Origin: Desulfobotulus mexicanus
Lineage (GTDB): Bacteria > Desulfobacterota > Desulfobacteria > Desulfobacterales > ASO4-4
NCBI RefSeq assembly: GCF_006175995.1
Contig: NZ_VDMB01000002.1
Span: 55,112-119,111, forward strand
DNA: 64,000 nucleotides
Direction of reading: 5' to 3'
Position 1 is the first letter of the stretch. Every line of letters starts with the position of its first letter. Shown here in pieces: positions 46,188-56,227 of this stretch. A program made the translations under genes and the position numbers. The notes beneath the pieces are model-generated. The model was not told the DNA's origin. It saw nothing but the letters and a program-made list of their open reading frames with translations, and made no database searches.

Positions 46188-48455
46188 ATGATGGAGAAAT
46201 ATCAGGGCTGGAAAGAGGGGCTTGTGTCCCTGGCGGAAAAACTTTCAGAGCTTACGGAAAAATACAGGGAAAACGGTGCATCCGATGCCGGAGTTACAGC
46301 ATCCTGGTCCTCGGATACCCGTGAAATTCTAAGGCAGTTTCGGGAGGAAACCCTCAAGGTTGCTGTGGTGGGAACCATCAAGTCCGGTAAAAGTACCCTT
46401 GTGAATGCCTGGCTGGGTGCGGATCTGCTCAAGCGGGGAGCCGGTGTTGTCACTTCCATTGTGACCCGTGTACGCAAAGGAGAGAAGCTTTCGGCAAAGG
46501 TCCGGTTCAAGGGCTGGGATGAAATCAATGCCGACATAGAAGGGTCTCTGACCCTTTTTCCAGCAAGCGGATGGCGCAGGGTGGATGCTGGTTTTGATAT
46601 CCGCAGGGATAAAGACAGGGAAGACCTTGCCGCAGCCCTGAAAACTCTGGGCACAGACCAGCTGATAACAGAGGATGCGAGAAACATCCACAGTGTCTAT
46701 CTTTCTTCCTATCTGGAAGGCTATGGGGCTGTGCGTTCCTTTATTACCTCTGATGTCCCTGAAGCGGTTTTTGAAGGGGATGCTTTTTCAGATTATCAGA
46801 ATTTTGTGGCGGATGAGGTGCGGGCTGCCTATGTGCGGGATATTCTCATAACCGTAGATGATGACCGTATGCCCGGCGGGATTGAGCTGGCCGACTGTCA
46901 GGGCAGTGATGCCCCCAATCCCCTCCATATTGCCCAGGTGCAGGATTATCTTTTTCAGGCCCATATGGTTCTTTATGTCATCAGCAGTCGTACAGGTCTT
47001 CGTCAGGCGGATCTCCGCTTCTTAAACATGATCCGTAAGATGGGGATTCTGGATTCTGTTATTTTTGTTCTGAATACGGACTTCAGTGAGCACGGCGATG
47101 AAGGTGATATCCGGCGGGTGAGGGAAAAGGTGGAGTCAGAGCTGGGCCTTCTTTGCCCCGGTGTCAGGGTGCATGTGTTTTCGGCCCTTTATAAGCTTTT
47201 GAAAGACATAGAAGAAAAAGATGGTTTCCCTGAAAAGGAAAAACTCAGGCTGGTTCAGTGGGAGGCGGATTCTTCCATGACAGAACAGAGCCGGGTTTCC
47301 TTTGATGATTTTGAAAAAAGTATGCAGACACGTATGAACCGTGACCGGGCAAGGCTGCTTTTAATGAATCAGGCTGCACGGCTGCGTCAAATCCTTGCTT
47401 CCATGGCTAATCACTGCCGCGTGGACAGGGATATCCTTGGCGGGGATCAGGAGCAGGCCCGTCGTATTCTCGAAGAGGTAAGGGGGAGGCATAAGAGGAT
47501 CGCTCAGGTGCAGGGGCTGATCCGGAATACCCTGGACGGCTCCGGTGCCATTCTGGAAAAGGAGCTGAAAACAAGGATGGATCGCTTCTTTGACGGAGCT
47601 TCCGGGGAAGTGCTGCCGGATATCCTTGCCTTTATCCGTGATTACAGGCCTGAGATGGATGCCTATGCTCCTGTACTGGAATCATCGGGACTTTCAGTGG
47701 CCCTTTACCATGCTTTTCAGGATTTCAGGCAGGCCCTTGACACTTTCATGACGGACAGGGTGAATCCTGAGATAGTGCGTTTTATCCGGGAGCTGGAAGC
47801 CCGTATGCAGGAACATTATGCGGAGGTGGCAAGACCCTATGCTTCCATGGTGGATGAGGTGCTGGAGGAATACTGCACAGGCCTTGAGGGCATGGGAGTA
47901 AGACTGGACCTGCCGCCTTCGGTTGGAAACTCAGGAATTCTGGTTGATCCCAGAGTCCATGCGGAGCGCATGGGCCTGCATCTGCCCCCGGCCCATGCAG
48001 TGACAAGGTATACGGCGAAGGTAAAGGCGGAAAGCCACGTTCTTTTTGGATTTCATCGCTTTAAACGCTGGGTTGCTGGCTTTTTTTCAAAGGACAGGGA
48101 AGAAAATACGGAAAATCTTAAGGGAAGGGATGGACTTAAGGTTCTTGCAAGAAGTCTGAAAAAGATCTGTAGGGAAACGGAAAAGCAACTCCTTGAACAT
48201 ATGGTGGATTATAGGGAAAACATGAAATTTCAGTATGTTCTTGCCCTCTCAACTTCACTGGCTTCAGCTCTTCAGGCGGATCTTGAGGCAAGGTTCAGTA
48301 CTTGTGTCACGGAGATGGATATGCTGGATAAGACCGCCGCAAAAAAAGGTGTCAGTCAGCAGGAACGCCTTGAGAAGGTGGCTTTTATCCTTGCGGAAAG
48401 TGATGTTCTGGACAAAGATTTTGCTAAAATTCAGGAGGAGATGGGGCGCAGCTAA
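46188..48455 (+). CDS. Dynamin-like GTPase
   Basis: A 755-residue large GTPase of the dynamin superfamily. Seen motifs are G1 GTIKSGKST (about 62-70), G3-like DCQGSD from Asp236 and G4 NTD at 296-298. The chain after about 380 is mostly helical with coiled-coil segments, as in stalk and bundle-signalling domains, and has no obvious membrane helix. Bacterial dynamins act on membranes in fission, repair or phage defence; here it is a single gene rather than the usual side-by-side pair, so the partner is unclear. Confidence 0.8.
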   Translation: MMEKYQGWKEGLVSLAEKLSELTEKYRENGASDAGVTASWSSDTREILRQFREETLKVAVVGTIKSGKSTLVNAWLGADLLKRGAGVVTSIVTRVRKGEKLSAKVRFKGWDEINADIEGSLTLFPASGWRRVDAGFDIRRDKDREDLAAALKTLGTDQLITEDARNIHSVYLSSYLEGYGAVRSFITSDVPEAVFEGDAFSDYQNFVADEVRAAYVRDILITVDDDRMPGGIELADCQGSDAPNPLHIAQVQDYLFQAHMVLYVISSRTGLRQADLRFLNMIRKMGILDSVIFVLNTDFSEHGDEGDIRRVREKVESELGLLCPGVRVHVFSALYKLLKDIEEKDGFPEKEKLRLVQWEADSSMTEQSRVSFDDFEKSMQTRMNRDRARLLLMNQAARLRQILASMANHCRVDRDILGGDQEQARRILEEVRGRHKRIAQVQGLIRNTLDGSGAILEKELKTRMDRFFDGASGEVLPDILAFIRDYRPEMDAYAPVLESSGLSVALYHAFQDFRQALDTFMTDRVNPEIVRFIRELEARMQEHYAEVARPYASMVDEVLEEYCTGLEGMGVRLDLPPSVGNSGILVDPRVHAERMGLHLPPAHAVTRYTAKVKAESHVLFGFHRFKRWVAGFFSKDREENTENLKGRDGLKVLARSLKKICRETEKQLLEHMVDYRENMKFQYVLALSTSLASALQADLEARFSTCVTEMDMLDKTAAKKGVSQQERLEKVAFILAESDVLDKDFAKIQEEMGRS

Positions 48456-48478
48456 GGCATGGACCTGAGATCTGGGGG

Positions 48479-49099
48479 TCAGGCCTGAATACTGAAAAAA
48501 CTGCCGGGATGGATTTCTGTGTGACCATAGGGTTTTTCTTCTGCTTTGCCTTCCTTTACGGCCTGATTTTGCCTTTCTTCCATCTGCATCAGGGCAATTT
48601 CCTGAAGAGCATCACTGCGGATCATTGTCGCACGGGTCGCCACATTGCGGTCTTGGGGGGAGGGGTCCATGGGAGCAAGGGCTGCACGGCGTACCTGTTC
48701 CATTTTTCTGGCTGTGGCCTCAGGATCTCCGGGTACGGGGGAAACGTCTATGGAAACTTCACCACCAATGGCATACATACGGCCATCCGGGCCTTTCTGA
48801 TAGTCATAGCGTATACCGCCACTGACATGGCCGCCTCCGGCGGCAACATGGGCCTGCTCGTGGGCTCTTACTTCCTGATCCCGGCTTTTGAGTTCCGACA
48901 GCATACGCATCTGGGCCGGGGTGAGCCGGGCAAGGGTCGTAGAGCTGCCGGTGTTTTCTTTTTCTTCTTTATCGGGGGAGATTTCCGGGCGCAGGGCAAC
49001 AGGAGCAGCCGGTTGGGTCCGGCCTGATGTTTCCCCTTTTTGAATGCGGGGACCGGTATAACTTTCCGGTTGAATGTGGATGGCGGTTTGGATTTCCAT
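48479..49099 (-). CDS. SprA-related putative metalloprotease (CJM1_0395 family)
   Basis: The 206-residue protein contains HEQAH at 80-84 (VRAHEQAHVAAGG), a zinc-binding pattern, then YAIGGEVSIDVSP, as in the SprA-related proteins called putative metalloprotease CJM1_0395. The N-terminal 60 residues are low-complexity and Pro/Thr/Ser-rich, and there is no signal peptide. Function is not known, although these genes are common in delta- and epsilon-proteobacteria. The ATG has GGAG upstream. Confidence 0.82.
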   Translation of the reverse strand: MEIQTAIHIQPESYTGPRIQKGETSGRTQPAAPVALRPEISPDKEEKENTGSSTTLARLTPAQMRMLSELKSRDQEVRAHEQAHVAAGGGHVSGGIRYDYQKGPDGRMYAIGGEVSIDVSPVPGDPEATARKMEQVRRAALAPMDPSPQDRNVATRATMIRSDALQEIALMQMEERQNQAVKEGKAEEKPYGHTEIHPGSFFSIQA

Positions 49100-49260
49100 T
49101 CCCGTCTCCGTTGTAAGAAGCCATCAGTTCCGGGACGATGATATATCCCAAGAATCTTTATACAAAAAGATAATAAGGTCTTTTTTGCTTTTTGTAAATC
49201 CTTGAGATGCTGCCGAAAGGTTCAGGCGGATACTTTCATCCATTACGGGTTTTGTCTGCG

Positions 49261-49289
49261 TTGACCGGAAGGCATGGCTTTGTTATAGA
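49261..49289 (+). promoter_or_regulatory. Sigma-70 promoter of hisB
   Basis: TTGACC at 49261 and TATAGA at 49284 are separated by 17 bases. The predicted transcript start is around 49296, with AGGAG 7 bases ahead of the hisB ATG at 49324. Confidence 0.7.
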
Positions 49290-49323
49290 TTCTATCTTTT
49301 TGATTTAGAAGACAGGAGCAGGT

Positions 49324-49911
49324 ATGGAGCGCAGGGCTGTTGTGGAAAGAAAAACCGGGGAAACGGATATAAGGGTTTCCTGGAATCTGGATGGCAGTGG
49401 AAAGGCCCGTATGGCAACGGGTATTCCTTTTTTTGATCATATGCTGACACTTTTTGCGGTACACGGCTGTTTTGATCTGGAGGTGGACTGTAAAGGAGAT
49501 ATTGATATAGACTGGCACCACAGCGTGGAAGATGTGGGTATTGTCATGGGGGATGTTCTGGCTGAGGCCCTTGGAAGCCGTAAAGGGCTGGTCCGTTACG
49601 GGGATTCTGTGGTGCCCATGGATGAAACCCTTTGCAGGCTGGCGCTGGATCTCTCCAACCGGCCCTTTCTGGTTTGCCGTTTGCCGGACCCTATCCGTTG
49701 TCCCGGTCCCTTTGATCCTTATCTTGCCAAAGAGTTTCTGCGGGCCTTTTCCCTGCGTTCAGGAATGACACTGCACATTGATGTGGTTTACGGAGAGAAC
49801 AGCCACCATATTGTGGAGGCCATGTTCAAGGCGCTGGGCAGGGCGCTGGATAAGGCCGTCCGGCTGGACCCCAGGGTTGCCGGTGTCCCTTCCACCAAAG
49901 GACTGCTTTAA
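49324..49911 (+). CDS. hisB: Imidazoleglycerol-phosphate dehydratase
   Basis: HisB dehydrates imidazole glycerol phosphate to imidazole acetol phosphate in histidine synthesis, using bound manganese. The 195 residues carry the duplicated metal motifs: FFDHML near 38, WHHSVEDVGI near 64, and ENSHHIVEAMFKALGRAL near 159. It is the monofunctional form (the E. coli protein is fused to a phosphatase). hisA follows after 67 bases; hisH, usually between them, is absent. Confidence 0.97.
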   Translation: MERRAVVERKTGETDIRVSWNLDGSGKARMATGIPFFDHMLTLFAVHGCFDLEVDCKGDIDIDWHHSVEDVGIVMGDVLAEALGSRKGLVRYGDSVVPMDETLCRLALDLSNRPFLVCRLPDPIRCPGPFDPYLAKEFLRAFSLRSGMTLHIDVVYGENSHHIVEAMFKALGRALDKAVRLDPRVAGVPSTKGLL

Positions 49912-49978
49912 GCTGAATGATGTTAAGAGTTCCTGAAGCTTATGAACTATGGTTAGATTTATCTGAAAGGCAGATATT

Positions 49979-50734
49979 ATGATACTGATTCCGGCTGTGG
50001 ATATTAAAAACGGGCGTTGCGTGCGTCTTTTTCAGGGACGTATGGATGCTGAAACGGTTTTTTCCCATGATCCTGTGGCACAGGCCCGGCAATGGGAAGC
50101 TGAGGGTGCTCTGCGGATACACATTGTGGATCTGGACGGAGCGGTGGAACAGAAGCCCAGAAATCTGGAGCTGATTGAAAAAATTGTTTCAGCTGTTGGT
50201 GTTCCTGTGCAGGTGGGAGGCGGTATCCGGTCCATGGAAACCATATCTCATTATCTTTCCATTGGTGTGGACCGGGTTATTTTAGGAACGGCAGCCCTCA
50301 GAAATCCCGAACTGGTGCGTGCCGCCTGTGCGGACTGGCCGGGACGTATTGTGGTGGGCATTGATGCCAGGGCTGGTATGGTGGCCGTGGACGGATGGGT
50401 AGAAACCAGCGAAACCACAGCCATTGAACTGGCCCGTCGTTTTGAGGGGGCAGGTGTGGCAGCCATTATATTTACGGACATTGGCAGGGATGGCACCCAT
50501 GGCGGCGTGAATCTTGAAGAGACTAAGGCCCTGGCAGAAGCCGTATCCATTCCTGTTATTGCTTCCGGCGGTGTTTCCACCCTGAAGGACCTTGAGGCGC
50601 TGCTTCCTCTGGAGGCTGCCGGAGTAGAGGCCGTGATCAGCGGCAGAGCCCTTTATGAGGGAACCCTTACCATTGCAGAATCCAATGCTCTTTTCCAGTC
50701 GTCTGCTCTGGCCGTGGATGCAGGGAGATCCTAG
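49979..50734 (+). CDS. hisA: Phosphoribosylformimino-5-aminoimidazole carboxamide ribotide isomerase
   Basis: HisA is a (beta/alpha)8-barrel isomerase that carries out the fourth step of histidine synthesis. The 251-residue protein has [15 protein letters not shown] with the catalytic Asp near residue 7, the phosphate-binding QVGGGIRS near 78, the VVGIDAR segment with the second catalytic Asp near 128, and ASGGVS near 197. It follows hisB, and a strong hairpin lies about 80 bases downstream. Other his genes must lie elsewhere. Confidence 0.96.
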   Translation: MILIPAVDIKNGRCVRLFQGRMDAETVFSHDPVAQARQWEAEGALRIHIVDLDGAVEQKPRNLELIEKIVSAVGVPVQVGGGIRSMETISHYLSIGVDRVILGTAALRNPELVRAACADWPGRIVVGIDARAGMVAVDGWVETSETTAIELARRFEGAGVAAIIFTDIGRDGTHGGVNLEETKALAEAVSIPVIASGGVSTLKDLEALLPLEAAGVEAVISGRALYEGTLTIAESNALFQSSALAVDAGRS

Positions 50735-50774
50735 TGCAGGTTAGGTAGTGCCTGCTTTATATTTTTATTTTTTC

Positions 50775-50803
50775 TTGACAGAAAAGTAAAACAGGTTAAC
50801 TTT
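50775..50803 (+). promoter_or_regulatory. Possible promoter of the dnaG-rpoD operon
   Basis: TTGACA is perfect at 50775-50780; a -10 near 50797-50803 (TAACTT) is weak. The start would fall just before the hairpin at 50812, leaving that hairpin at the 5' end of the mRNA. Confidence 0.4.
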
Positions 50804-50811
50804 TGCAGGTT

Positions 50812-50838
50812 ACCCCCTTTGCATGAAGGGGTTGTTTT
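50812..50838 (+). terminator. Hairpin with T-run between hisA and dnaG
   Basis: CCCCTT pairs with AAGGGG around a short loop, followed by TTGTTTTT. It could end the hisB-hisA transcript or act as a leader attenuator of dnaG-rpoD. Confidence 0.6.
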
Positions 50839-50893
50839 TCCGTTGGTTTAGTATACCGTAAGGCTTTTGACGCAAATATGGAAGAGGGCCGCC

Positions 50894-52684
50894 TTGGGTA
50901 CAAGGATTACGGATGAAACCATTGAAACGCTTCGGAATGTTGCAGACATTGCCCAGGTGGTCTCCGATCGTGTGACATTAAAACGATCGGGTAGGCGGCT
51001 GGCGGGGCTATGTCCTTTTCATGTGGAAAAAACCCCCTCGTTCTCGGTGGATACGGAGAGACAGATGTACCACTGTTTTGGTTGTGGTGCAGGAGGTGAT
51101 GTTTTTTCTTTTGTCATGCAGAGTGAGGGGCTTTCTTTTCCGGACGCCGTAAGATCCCTTGCGGATCGTTTTGGTGTCCCCCTTGCGGAGAATAATGATG
51201 AAAATGATCCTGCTTCAAGCGAAAGGCAGGCACTTCTTGACATCAACCGCATGGCTTCAGGTGTTTTCCGCTATGGCCTTTTAAAGAGTTCCCAGGGGAG
51301 TATTGCAAGGGAATATCTGAAAAAACGCAGGATCTCAGAAGAATTTTCAGAAGTTTTCAGTCTGGGTTTTATACCGGATGGCTGGTCTTATCTTCTGGAC
51401 TATATGGTAAAAAAAGGTTTGAACACTGCATTGCTGGAAAAAGCAGGCCTTGTGGTATGTGGCAGGCAGGGGCGTTTTTACGACCGTTTCCGGAACCGAA
51501 TCATGTTTCCCATTCAGGATATTCAGGGTCGTGTTATCGGATTTGGCGGCAGGGTGCTGGGGGATGAAAATCCAAAATACCTGAACTCTCCGGAAACTTC
51601 CCTCTACCATAAAGCAAGGTCCCTCTATGGTCTCTATCAGGCTCGCCATGAGATCCGGAAAAAGCGTGTGGTTTATGTGGTTGAGGGCTATTTTGATGTG
51701 ATTTCCCTGCATCAGAACGGTATCCCGGAAACCGTTGCCGGTCTTGGGACAGCCCTGACCCGGGAACAGGTACAGTTGCTCAGGGGATATACGGAACGGG
51801 TTGTCCTTGTATTTGACGGGGATGCTGCAGGCCTGCGTGCCGCAGAACGGGCTGCGCCCATTCTGCTTTCCCTTGCTATGGATGCCCGTGTTCTCTTACT
51901 GCCTTCGGGTGAAGATCCCGACAGCTTTGTGCGCAGTTATGGAAAAGAGGTGTTTCTTGAAAAAGGGGCAGAGGCAGAACCTTTGTTTTCTTTTTTAATT
52001 CAGTCTTCCCTTCAGCGATGGGGACGTAACCCCGCAGGTCGTATGCGTTCTCTGGAATCCCTCCTTCCTGTCATTGAAAATATAACGGATTCTGTGGTCA
52101 GGGATATTTACCTGCGGGAGCTGGCCGATGGTCTTGATATAGAGGAAAGAGCCGTTCGGGATCGTCTGGGAAAACAGGTTCAGCCAAGGCATGGGCAAAA
52201 GCAGTCCCGGGAAGCAATGCCTGTTTTTTCAGAAAATCTGCGTATGGAAGAAGCTTTGATTTCCCTTCTGCTTTCCGTTCCCCAGTCCAGGGAGCGGGTA
52301 TCCGCCATGAATGCCCAGGATTTTTTTTCTGATCCTGTATTAAAACGAATTGCCGTTTGTCTCCTGAAAAAAGATGGAGCAGGGACTGCCCTTAATTCTT
52401 CTGAGATACTTCAGGATGAAGAGGTGCAGAAGCGTCTGGCCCGTATTGGTTTTCAGGAATCTGTCTGGAATATGGAAAATGCAGATACTTTAATTTCGCA
52501 GTTCCAGCGTCTGCAGCAGCAGACGCAGAGAGGCTCCGGTCTGATGGATCGTATAAAGGCTGCGGAAGCTGGCAGAGATCAGGCCCGGCTTATGGCCTTA
52601 CTGGAGCAGAAACAACAGCAAGCCCGGGAAGCGGCAAAAATCGGTCTGTCCCGTGTGGTGACCCCTAGGAGGCATATTCAATGA
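50894..52684 (+). CDS. dnaG: DNA primase
   Basis: DnaG makes RNA primers at the replication fork. The protein has the N-terminal zinc ribbon (CPFH..CFGC, about residues 32-55 from this start) and a TOPRIM fold with [14 protein letters not shown] and [12 protein letters not shown]-terminal helicase-binding domain follows. The start is uncertain: TTG 50894 has GGAAGAGG upstream and gives the normal N-terminus [15 protein letters not shown], while TTG 50867 would add nine residues. It shares ATGA with rpoD, the classical macromolecular-synthesis pairing but without rpsU. Confidence 0.94.
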   Translation: MGTRITDETIETLRNVADIAQVVSDRVTLKRSGRRLAGLCPFHVEKTPSFSVDTERQMYHCFGCGAGGDVFSFVMQSEGLSFPDAVRSLADRFGVPLAENNDENDPASSERQALLDINRMASGVFRYGLLKSSQGSIAREYLKKRRISEEFSEVFSLGFIPDGWSYLLDYMVKKGLNTALLEKAGLVVCGRQGRFYDRFRNRIMFPIQDIQGRVIGFGGRVLGDENPKYLNSPETSLYHKARSLYGLYQARHEIRKKRVVYVVEGYFDVISLHQNGIPETVAGLGTALTREQVQLLRGYTERVVLVFDGDAAGLRAAERAAPILLSLAMDARVLLLPSGEDPDSFVRSYGKEVFLEKGAEAEPLFSFLIQSSLQRWGRNPAGRMRSLESLLPVIENITDSVVRDIYLRELADGLDIEERAVRDRLGKQVQPRHGQKQSREAMPVFSENLRMEEALISLLLSVPQSRERVSAMNAQDFFSDPVLKRIAVCLLKKDGAGTALNSSEILQDEEVQKRLARIGFQESVWNMENADTLISQFQRLQQQTQRGSGLMDRIKAAEAGRDQARLMALLEQKQQQAREAAKIGLSRVVTPRRHIQ

Positions 52685-54546
52685 CTCAACCGTCCACTGG
52701 CGATAAAAAAGCGCGTGCGGCACAGAAAAAAGAGCTTAAGGCCCTTCTTGACTTGGGGAAAAAGCGCGGTTACCTCAGTTATGATGAGGTGTATGAGGTA
52801 TTGTCGGATTCGGTTACGCCTGAGCAGATGGATGCTGTTTTTGTAACGCTTGGTGAGATGGGCGTTAAGATTATCAAAGCTTCGGATCTGCCTGCAAAAA
52901 AAGTTTCCAAAAGAAGTGACGAGGCTGAAAATGGTGAAGATTTTCTGGACAGCCCTGATTCCGAAGAGGACGACGAGGAAGTCGAAGAGATTGAAGAAGC
53001 TGAAGAAGTTGTAACAAAAAAAGCCGTAACCAAGGCTCCGGGTACAGATGATTCTGAGGTTGATTTTGGTTCTGTGACTGATCCGGTAAAGATGTATCTC
53101 CGGGAAATGGGCATGGTAACCCTTCTCAGTCGGGAAGGTGAAATTGAAATAGCCAAGAAGATTGAGCATGGCGAACAGGAAATTCTCAAAGCCATGCTGG
53201 AAATGACCGTATCCGTTGAGACCCTTATCAGTCTTGCTGATCGTATACAGGCCGAAGAGTTAAGGCCCAAGCATGTTCTGCGGGACATTGATGAGGGTGA
53301 TACTCTCATGGATGAAAACCGTCAGATCGGGCAGTTTCTGGAAGTGATTCAGGAGATCAAGGTTCTGCACGCAGAAAATGCGGAGCTGAGGGAGCTGATT
53401 TCGGATCCTCTCATGGATTATGAGGAAAAAAGAAAACACCGCAGGGTGATTGCCAAGCGCAATGAGAAAATTTTTGAATATATAAAAGAATGGCGCCTTG
53501 AAAGTAGTGTGACGGACCGTATCGAAAAGAAAATCCGGCATCATATTACATGGTTTGAAATAATGAATAAGCTTATGGTGCAGAGTGCAGAAGCCTTTGA
53601 TACTACCATAACTGATTTCAGGATCAAGCTGCAGGATGAAGAAGAATTTCTGGACTGGGCTGTGGAAAGATCGGATCAGTCCAGAGATAAGCTGCAGGAT
53701 GTTTTTCAGGATCTGAGAAGTATACAGGCCCAGATCGAAGCCCGTGAATATGCCCTTAAGGCTAACATCCGGTCCTTAAAAAAAGTAGTCACCAACGTGG
53801 ATGAAGGCAGGGAATGTGCCAAGAAAGCCAAGAGTGAACTGGTTCGGGCTAACCTGCGTCTTGTGGTGAGTATTGCCAAAAAGTATACAAATAGAGGTTT
53901 GCAGTTTCTGGATCTTATTCAGGAAGGCAATATCGGCCTTATGAAGGCCGTAGATAAATTTGAGTATCGAAGGGGATATAAATTCAGCACCTATGCCACA
54001 TGGTGGATTCGTCAGGCCATTACCAGAGCCATTGCAGATCAGGCCCGGACCATCCGTATTCCCGTTCATATGATTGAAACCATCAATAAGCTGATCCGTA
54101 CTTCCCGTTATCTGGTTCAGGAACTGGGTCGTGAGCCGAGTCCGGAAGAAATAGCCGAAAAGATGGAAATTCCGCTGGATAAGGTTCGCAGAGTCTTAAA
54201 AATTGCAAGGGAACCCATTTCCCTTGAAACACCCATCGGTGAAGAAGAAGACAGTCATCTGGGGGATTTCATAGAAGACAAGAAGTTTATGCTTCCTTCC
54301 GATGCTGCCATCAATCTGAATCTTTCTGAGCAGACACGCCGGGTGCTGGCAACCCTTACTCCAAGGGAAGAAAAAGTTCTGCGTATGCGTTTTGGCATCG
54401 GAGAAAAGGCCGATCATACCTTGGAAGAAGTGGGCAAGGATTTTGCTGTTACCCGTGAGCGCATAAGGCAGATTGAGGCAAAGGCTTTAAGAAAACTCCG
54501 GCATCCCACCCGCAGTAAGAAGCTTAAAAGTTTTATTGAATACTGA
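52681..54546 (+). CDS. rpoD: RNA polymerase sigma factor RpoD (sigma-70)
   Basis: The housekeeping sigma factor. The 621 residues include region 1.1 at the N-terminus, an acidic linker (about 80-115), region 1.2 with [11 protein letters not shown], the non-conserved region, and region 2 with [21 protein letters not shown] and [13 protein letters not shown]. Region 3 follows, then region 4 with [14 protein letters not shown] and the [18 protein letters not shown] helix-turn-helix. The length is typical of delta-proteobacterial RpoD. It is translationally coupled to dnaG and followed by an intrinsic terminator. Confidence 0.98.
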   Translation: MTQPSTGDKKARAAQKKELKALLDLGKKRGYLSYDEVYEVLSDSVTPEQMDAVFVTLGEMGVKIIKASDLPAKKVSKRSDEAENGEDFLDSPDSEEDDEEVEEIEEAEEVVTKKAVTKAPGTDDSEVDFGSVTDPVKMYLREMGMVTLLSREGEIEIAKKIEHGEQEILKAMLEMTVSVETLISLADRIQAEELRPKHVLRDIDEGDTLMDENRQIGQFLEVIQEIKVLHAENAELRELISDPLMDYEEKRKHRRVIAKRNEKIFEYIKEWRLESSVTDRIEKKIRHHITWFEIMNKLMVQSAEAFDTTITDFRIKLQDEEEFLDWAVERSDQSRDKLQDVFQDLRSIQAQIEAREYALKANIRSLKKVVTNVDEGRECAKKAKSELVRANLRLVVSIAKKYTNRGLQFLDLIQEGNIGLMKAVDKFEYRRGYKFSTYATWWIRQAITRAIADQARTIRIPVHMIETINKLIRTSRYLVQELGREPSPEEIAEKMEIPLDKVRRVLKIAREPISLETPIGEEEDSHLGDFIEDKKFMLPSDAAINLNLSEQTRRVLATLTPREEKVLRMRFGIGEKADHTLEEVGKDFAVTRERIRQIEAKALRKLRHPTRSKKLKSFIEY

Positions 54547-54652
54547 TTGATTCTATGGGTTTGTATTTTACCCATGGAAGGTATCAATGAAGAACAGGTT
54601 TTGATCGAAGGCTATATTCTTTATAAAACCGAAAATCTGTAAGAAAAAGGGG

Positions 54653-54690
54653 AGCAGACCTGAATAGCTTTGAAAGTGGTCTGCTTTTTC
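54653..54690 (+). terminator. Intrinsic terminator of rpoD
   Basis: AGCAGACC pairs perfectly with GGTCTGCT, 17-base loop, followed by TTTTCTTT. It lies about 105 bases after the rpoD stop. Confidence 0.85.
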
Positions 54691-54721
54691 TTTATGCCTG
54701 GTTTCTGAAAAACATATTGAT

Positions 54722-55249
54722 AGCGCCCACACCTACAGCCATCTCTATGGTCTGCCCACCACGGGCCTGCGTTTTTTTACGGTTTACGGGCCATGGGGAA
54801 GGCCGGACATGGCCCCATCCCTTTTTGCTTCCGCCATGATGGAGGATAGACCCATCCGTGTATTCAACGAAGGCCGAATGCAGCGGGATTTCACCTACAT
54901 TGATGACATTGTGGAAGGTGTTTTGCGGATAATGGATGTGCCTGCTATGCCCGATCCTTCATTTAACCGGAATCATCCGGCTGCTGCCATAAGTGATGCC
55001 CCTTTCCGGGTGTACAACATCGGTAACCATGAGCCTGTGGAACTGATGACCTTCATTGAAACCATGGAAAAAGCCATGGGCAGGGAAGCTAAAAAGGAAA
55101 TGCTTCCCATGCAGCCGGGGGATGTACTGGCAACCTGGGCGGACATTGATGCCCTGTATGGGGTTTCGGGGTTTAAACCCTATACGCCACTGGAAGAAGG
55201 TATCATAAAATTCGTGGAATGGTTTGCGCAGTATCACAGGCTGAAATAA
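54722..55249 (+). pseudogene. C-terminal fragment of an NAD-dependent sugar epimerase
   Basis: The reading frame starts abruptly within AHTYSHLYGLPTTGLRFFTVYG, the segment just after the catalytic YxxxK helix of UDP-glucuronate 4-epimerase-type proteins. It runs to the normal C-terminus with a FTYIDDIVEGVLRI block. About the first 160 residues, including the NAD-binding motif and catalytic Tyr, are missing, so the product is inactive. An internal ATG (54809) could express only a smaller piece. It is the first remnant of a decayed surface-sugar region after rpoD. Confidence 0.85.
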
Positions 55250-55508
55250 TCCTGACAGAAATATCCATTCAAATCAAAGAATTTTCCTTGCCGGCGGAGA
55301 CAAATGCTTTGATATCCTTTTGCCCAAAGATGAGAGAAAAACATAAAAAAGGGAGGGGGTTTTCTTTTCCATGATTGCAATGGTCAAGGTAGCTTTGGGA
55401 GCGTCTGAGATCACAGGTTTTGTAGGGGGCCTAAACTAGGACCCTTGCGCCAACATCTTCGAAGAATTCAGTTGCCGGGAGTGGTCAGGGTTCTGCCCGA
55501 TCCAATTC

Positions 55509-55547
55509 TTGACTTGCTGATTTTTAAATATTAAACTAACTTAGTTT
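55509..55547 (+). promoter_or_regulatory. Promoter with palindromic operator for the Phd-VapC module
   Basis: TTGACT (55509-55514) and TAAACT (55532-55537) are separated by 17 bases. A perfect palindrome, AAACTAA-C-TTAGTTT (55533-55547), overlaps the -10. This fits autoregulation by the antitoxin; the regulation is inferred. The preceding 260 bases (55250-55508) hold no gene. Confidence 0.7.
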
Positions 55548-55574
55548 ATAGTTGATGATTGCAAGGAGGCTTTA

Positions 55575-55808
55575 ATGGAACAAATAAATATTCATAAAGC
55601 AAAAACACAGCTTTCAAAGTTGATTGTTTATGTTGAGAATGGCAATGAAATTGTTATTGCCCGTCATGGTGAACCTGTTGCAAAATTGGTTCCTTTTAAA
55701 TCTTCTAAACCTAACCGAAAATCTGGATCGGCTAAGGGAAAGTTCGATATTCCCCCTGATTTTTTTGAACCGCTTCCTAATGACTTGATAGAAGGTTTTA
55801 TAAAATGA
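55575..55808 (+). CDS. Phd/YefM-family antitoxin
   Basis: A 77-residue antitoxin of the Phd/YefM type. The N-terminal domain starts with INIHKAKTQLSKLIVYVENGNEIVIARHGEPVAKLVP, the pattern of the DNA-binding Phd fold. The C-terminal part should bind and neutralise the toxin encoded next. AAGGAGG lies 5-6 bases before the ATG. It overlaps the toxin gene by 4 bases (ATGA). Base composition is more A/T-rich than the surrounding genes, which suggests recent acquisition. Confidence 0.85.
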   Translation: MEQINIHKAKTQLSKLIVYVENGNEIVIARHGEPVAKLVPFKSSKPNRKSGSAKGKFDIPPDFFEPLPNDLIEGFIK

Positions 55809-56191
55809 AGATCCTTCTTGATACGCATGTTTTTTTATGGTGGATTATTGACGATCCACAGCTTTCACATTTAGCTTGTGAATTAATTGAAAATGTGAAT
55901 AACGATTTGTACTGGAGTACAGCAAGTTCATGGGAAGTGGCAATAAAGTATGCACTTGGGCGTTTACCGTTACCTGATGAACCTTCTGTTTTTATTATTG
56001 AAGAACTTGAAAAAAATCAGATAAAATCGCTTTCTATAAGCAATATACATGCGTTTGAGGCTGGCTTGCTTCCCCTGCATCACAAAGATCCTTTTGACCG
56101 GATGCTGATTGCTCAGGCACGCAGCGAATCAATGATTATTTTATCCTGTGATTCATGCTTTGATTTTTATGAAGTAAATGTAAAATGGTAA
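55805..56191 (+). CDS. PIN-domain toxin, VapC family
   Basis: A 128-residue PIN-domain ribonuclease, expected to cleave specific RNAs when free of its antitoxin. The acidic active-site residues are visible as Asp in LLDTHVFLWW, Glu in SSWEVAIK, Asp in DPFDRMLIAQA and Asp in SCDSCFDF. The pairing of this VapC subtype with a Phd/YefM antitoxin is common. It is A/T-rich like its partner. Confidence 0.85.
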   Translation: MKILLDTHVFLWWIIDDPQLSHLACELIENVNNDLYWSTASSWEVAIKYALGRLPLPDEPSVFIIEELEKNQIKSLSISNIHAFEAGLLPLHHKDPFDRMLIAQARSESMIILSCDSCFDFYEVNVKW

Positions 56192-56227
56192 TTCGATCTA
56201 AAAGAGGCCTGACCTTTTCTTTATGCG

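Noticed and set aside
54809..55249. Epimerase C-terminus as a complete 146-residue gene
   Set aside because: In-frame homology continues upstream of that ATG and the NAD-binding half is missing, so it is a fragment.
55250..55508. Possible insertion sequence in the A/T-rich gap before the TA module
   Set aside because: No terminal repeats or transposase frame could be identified.
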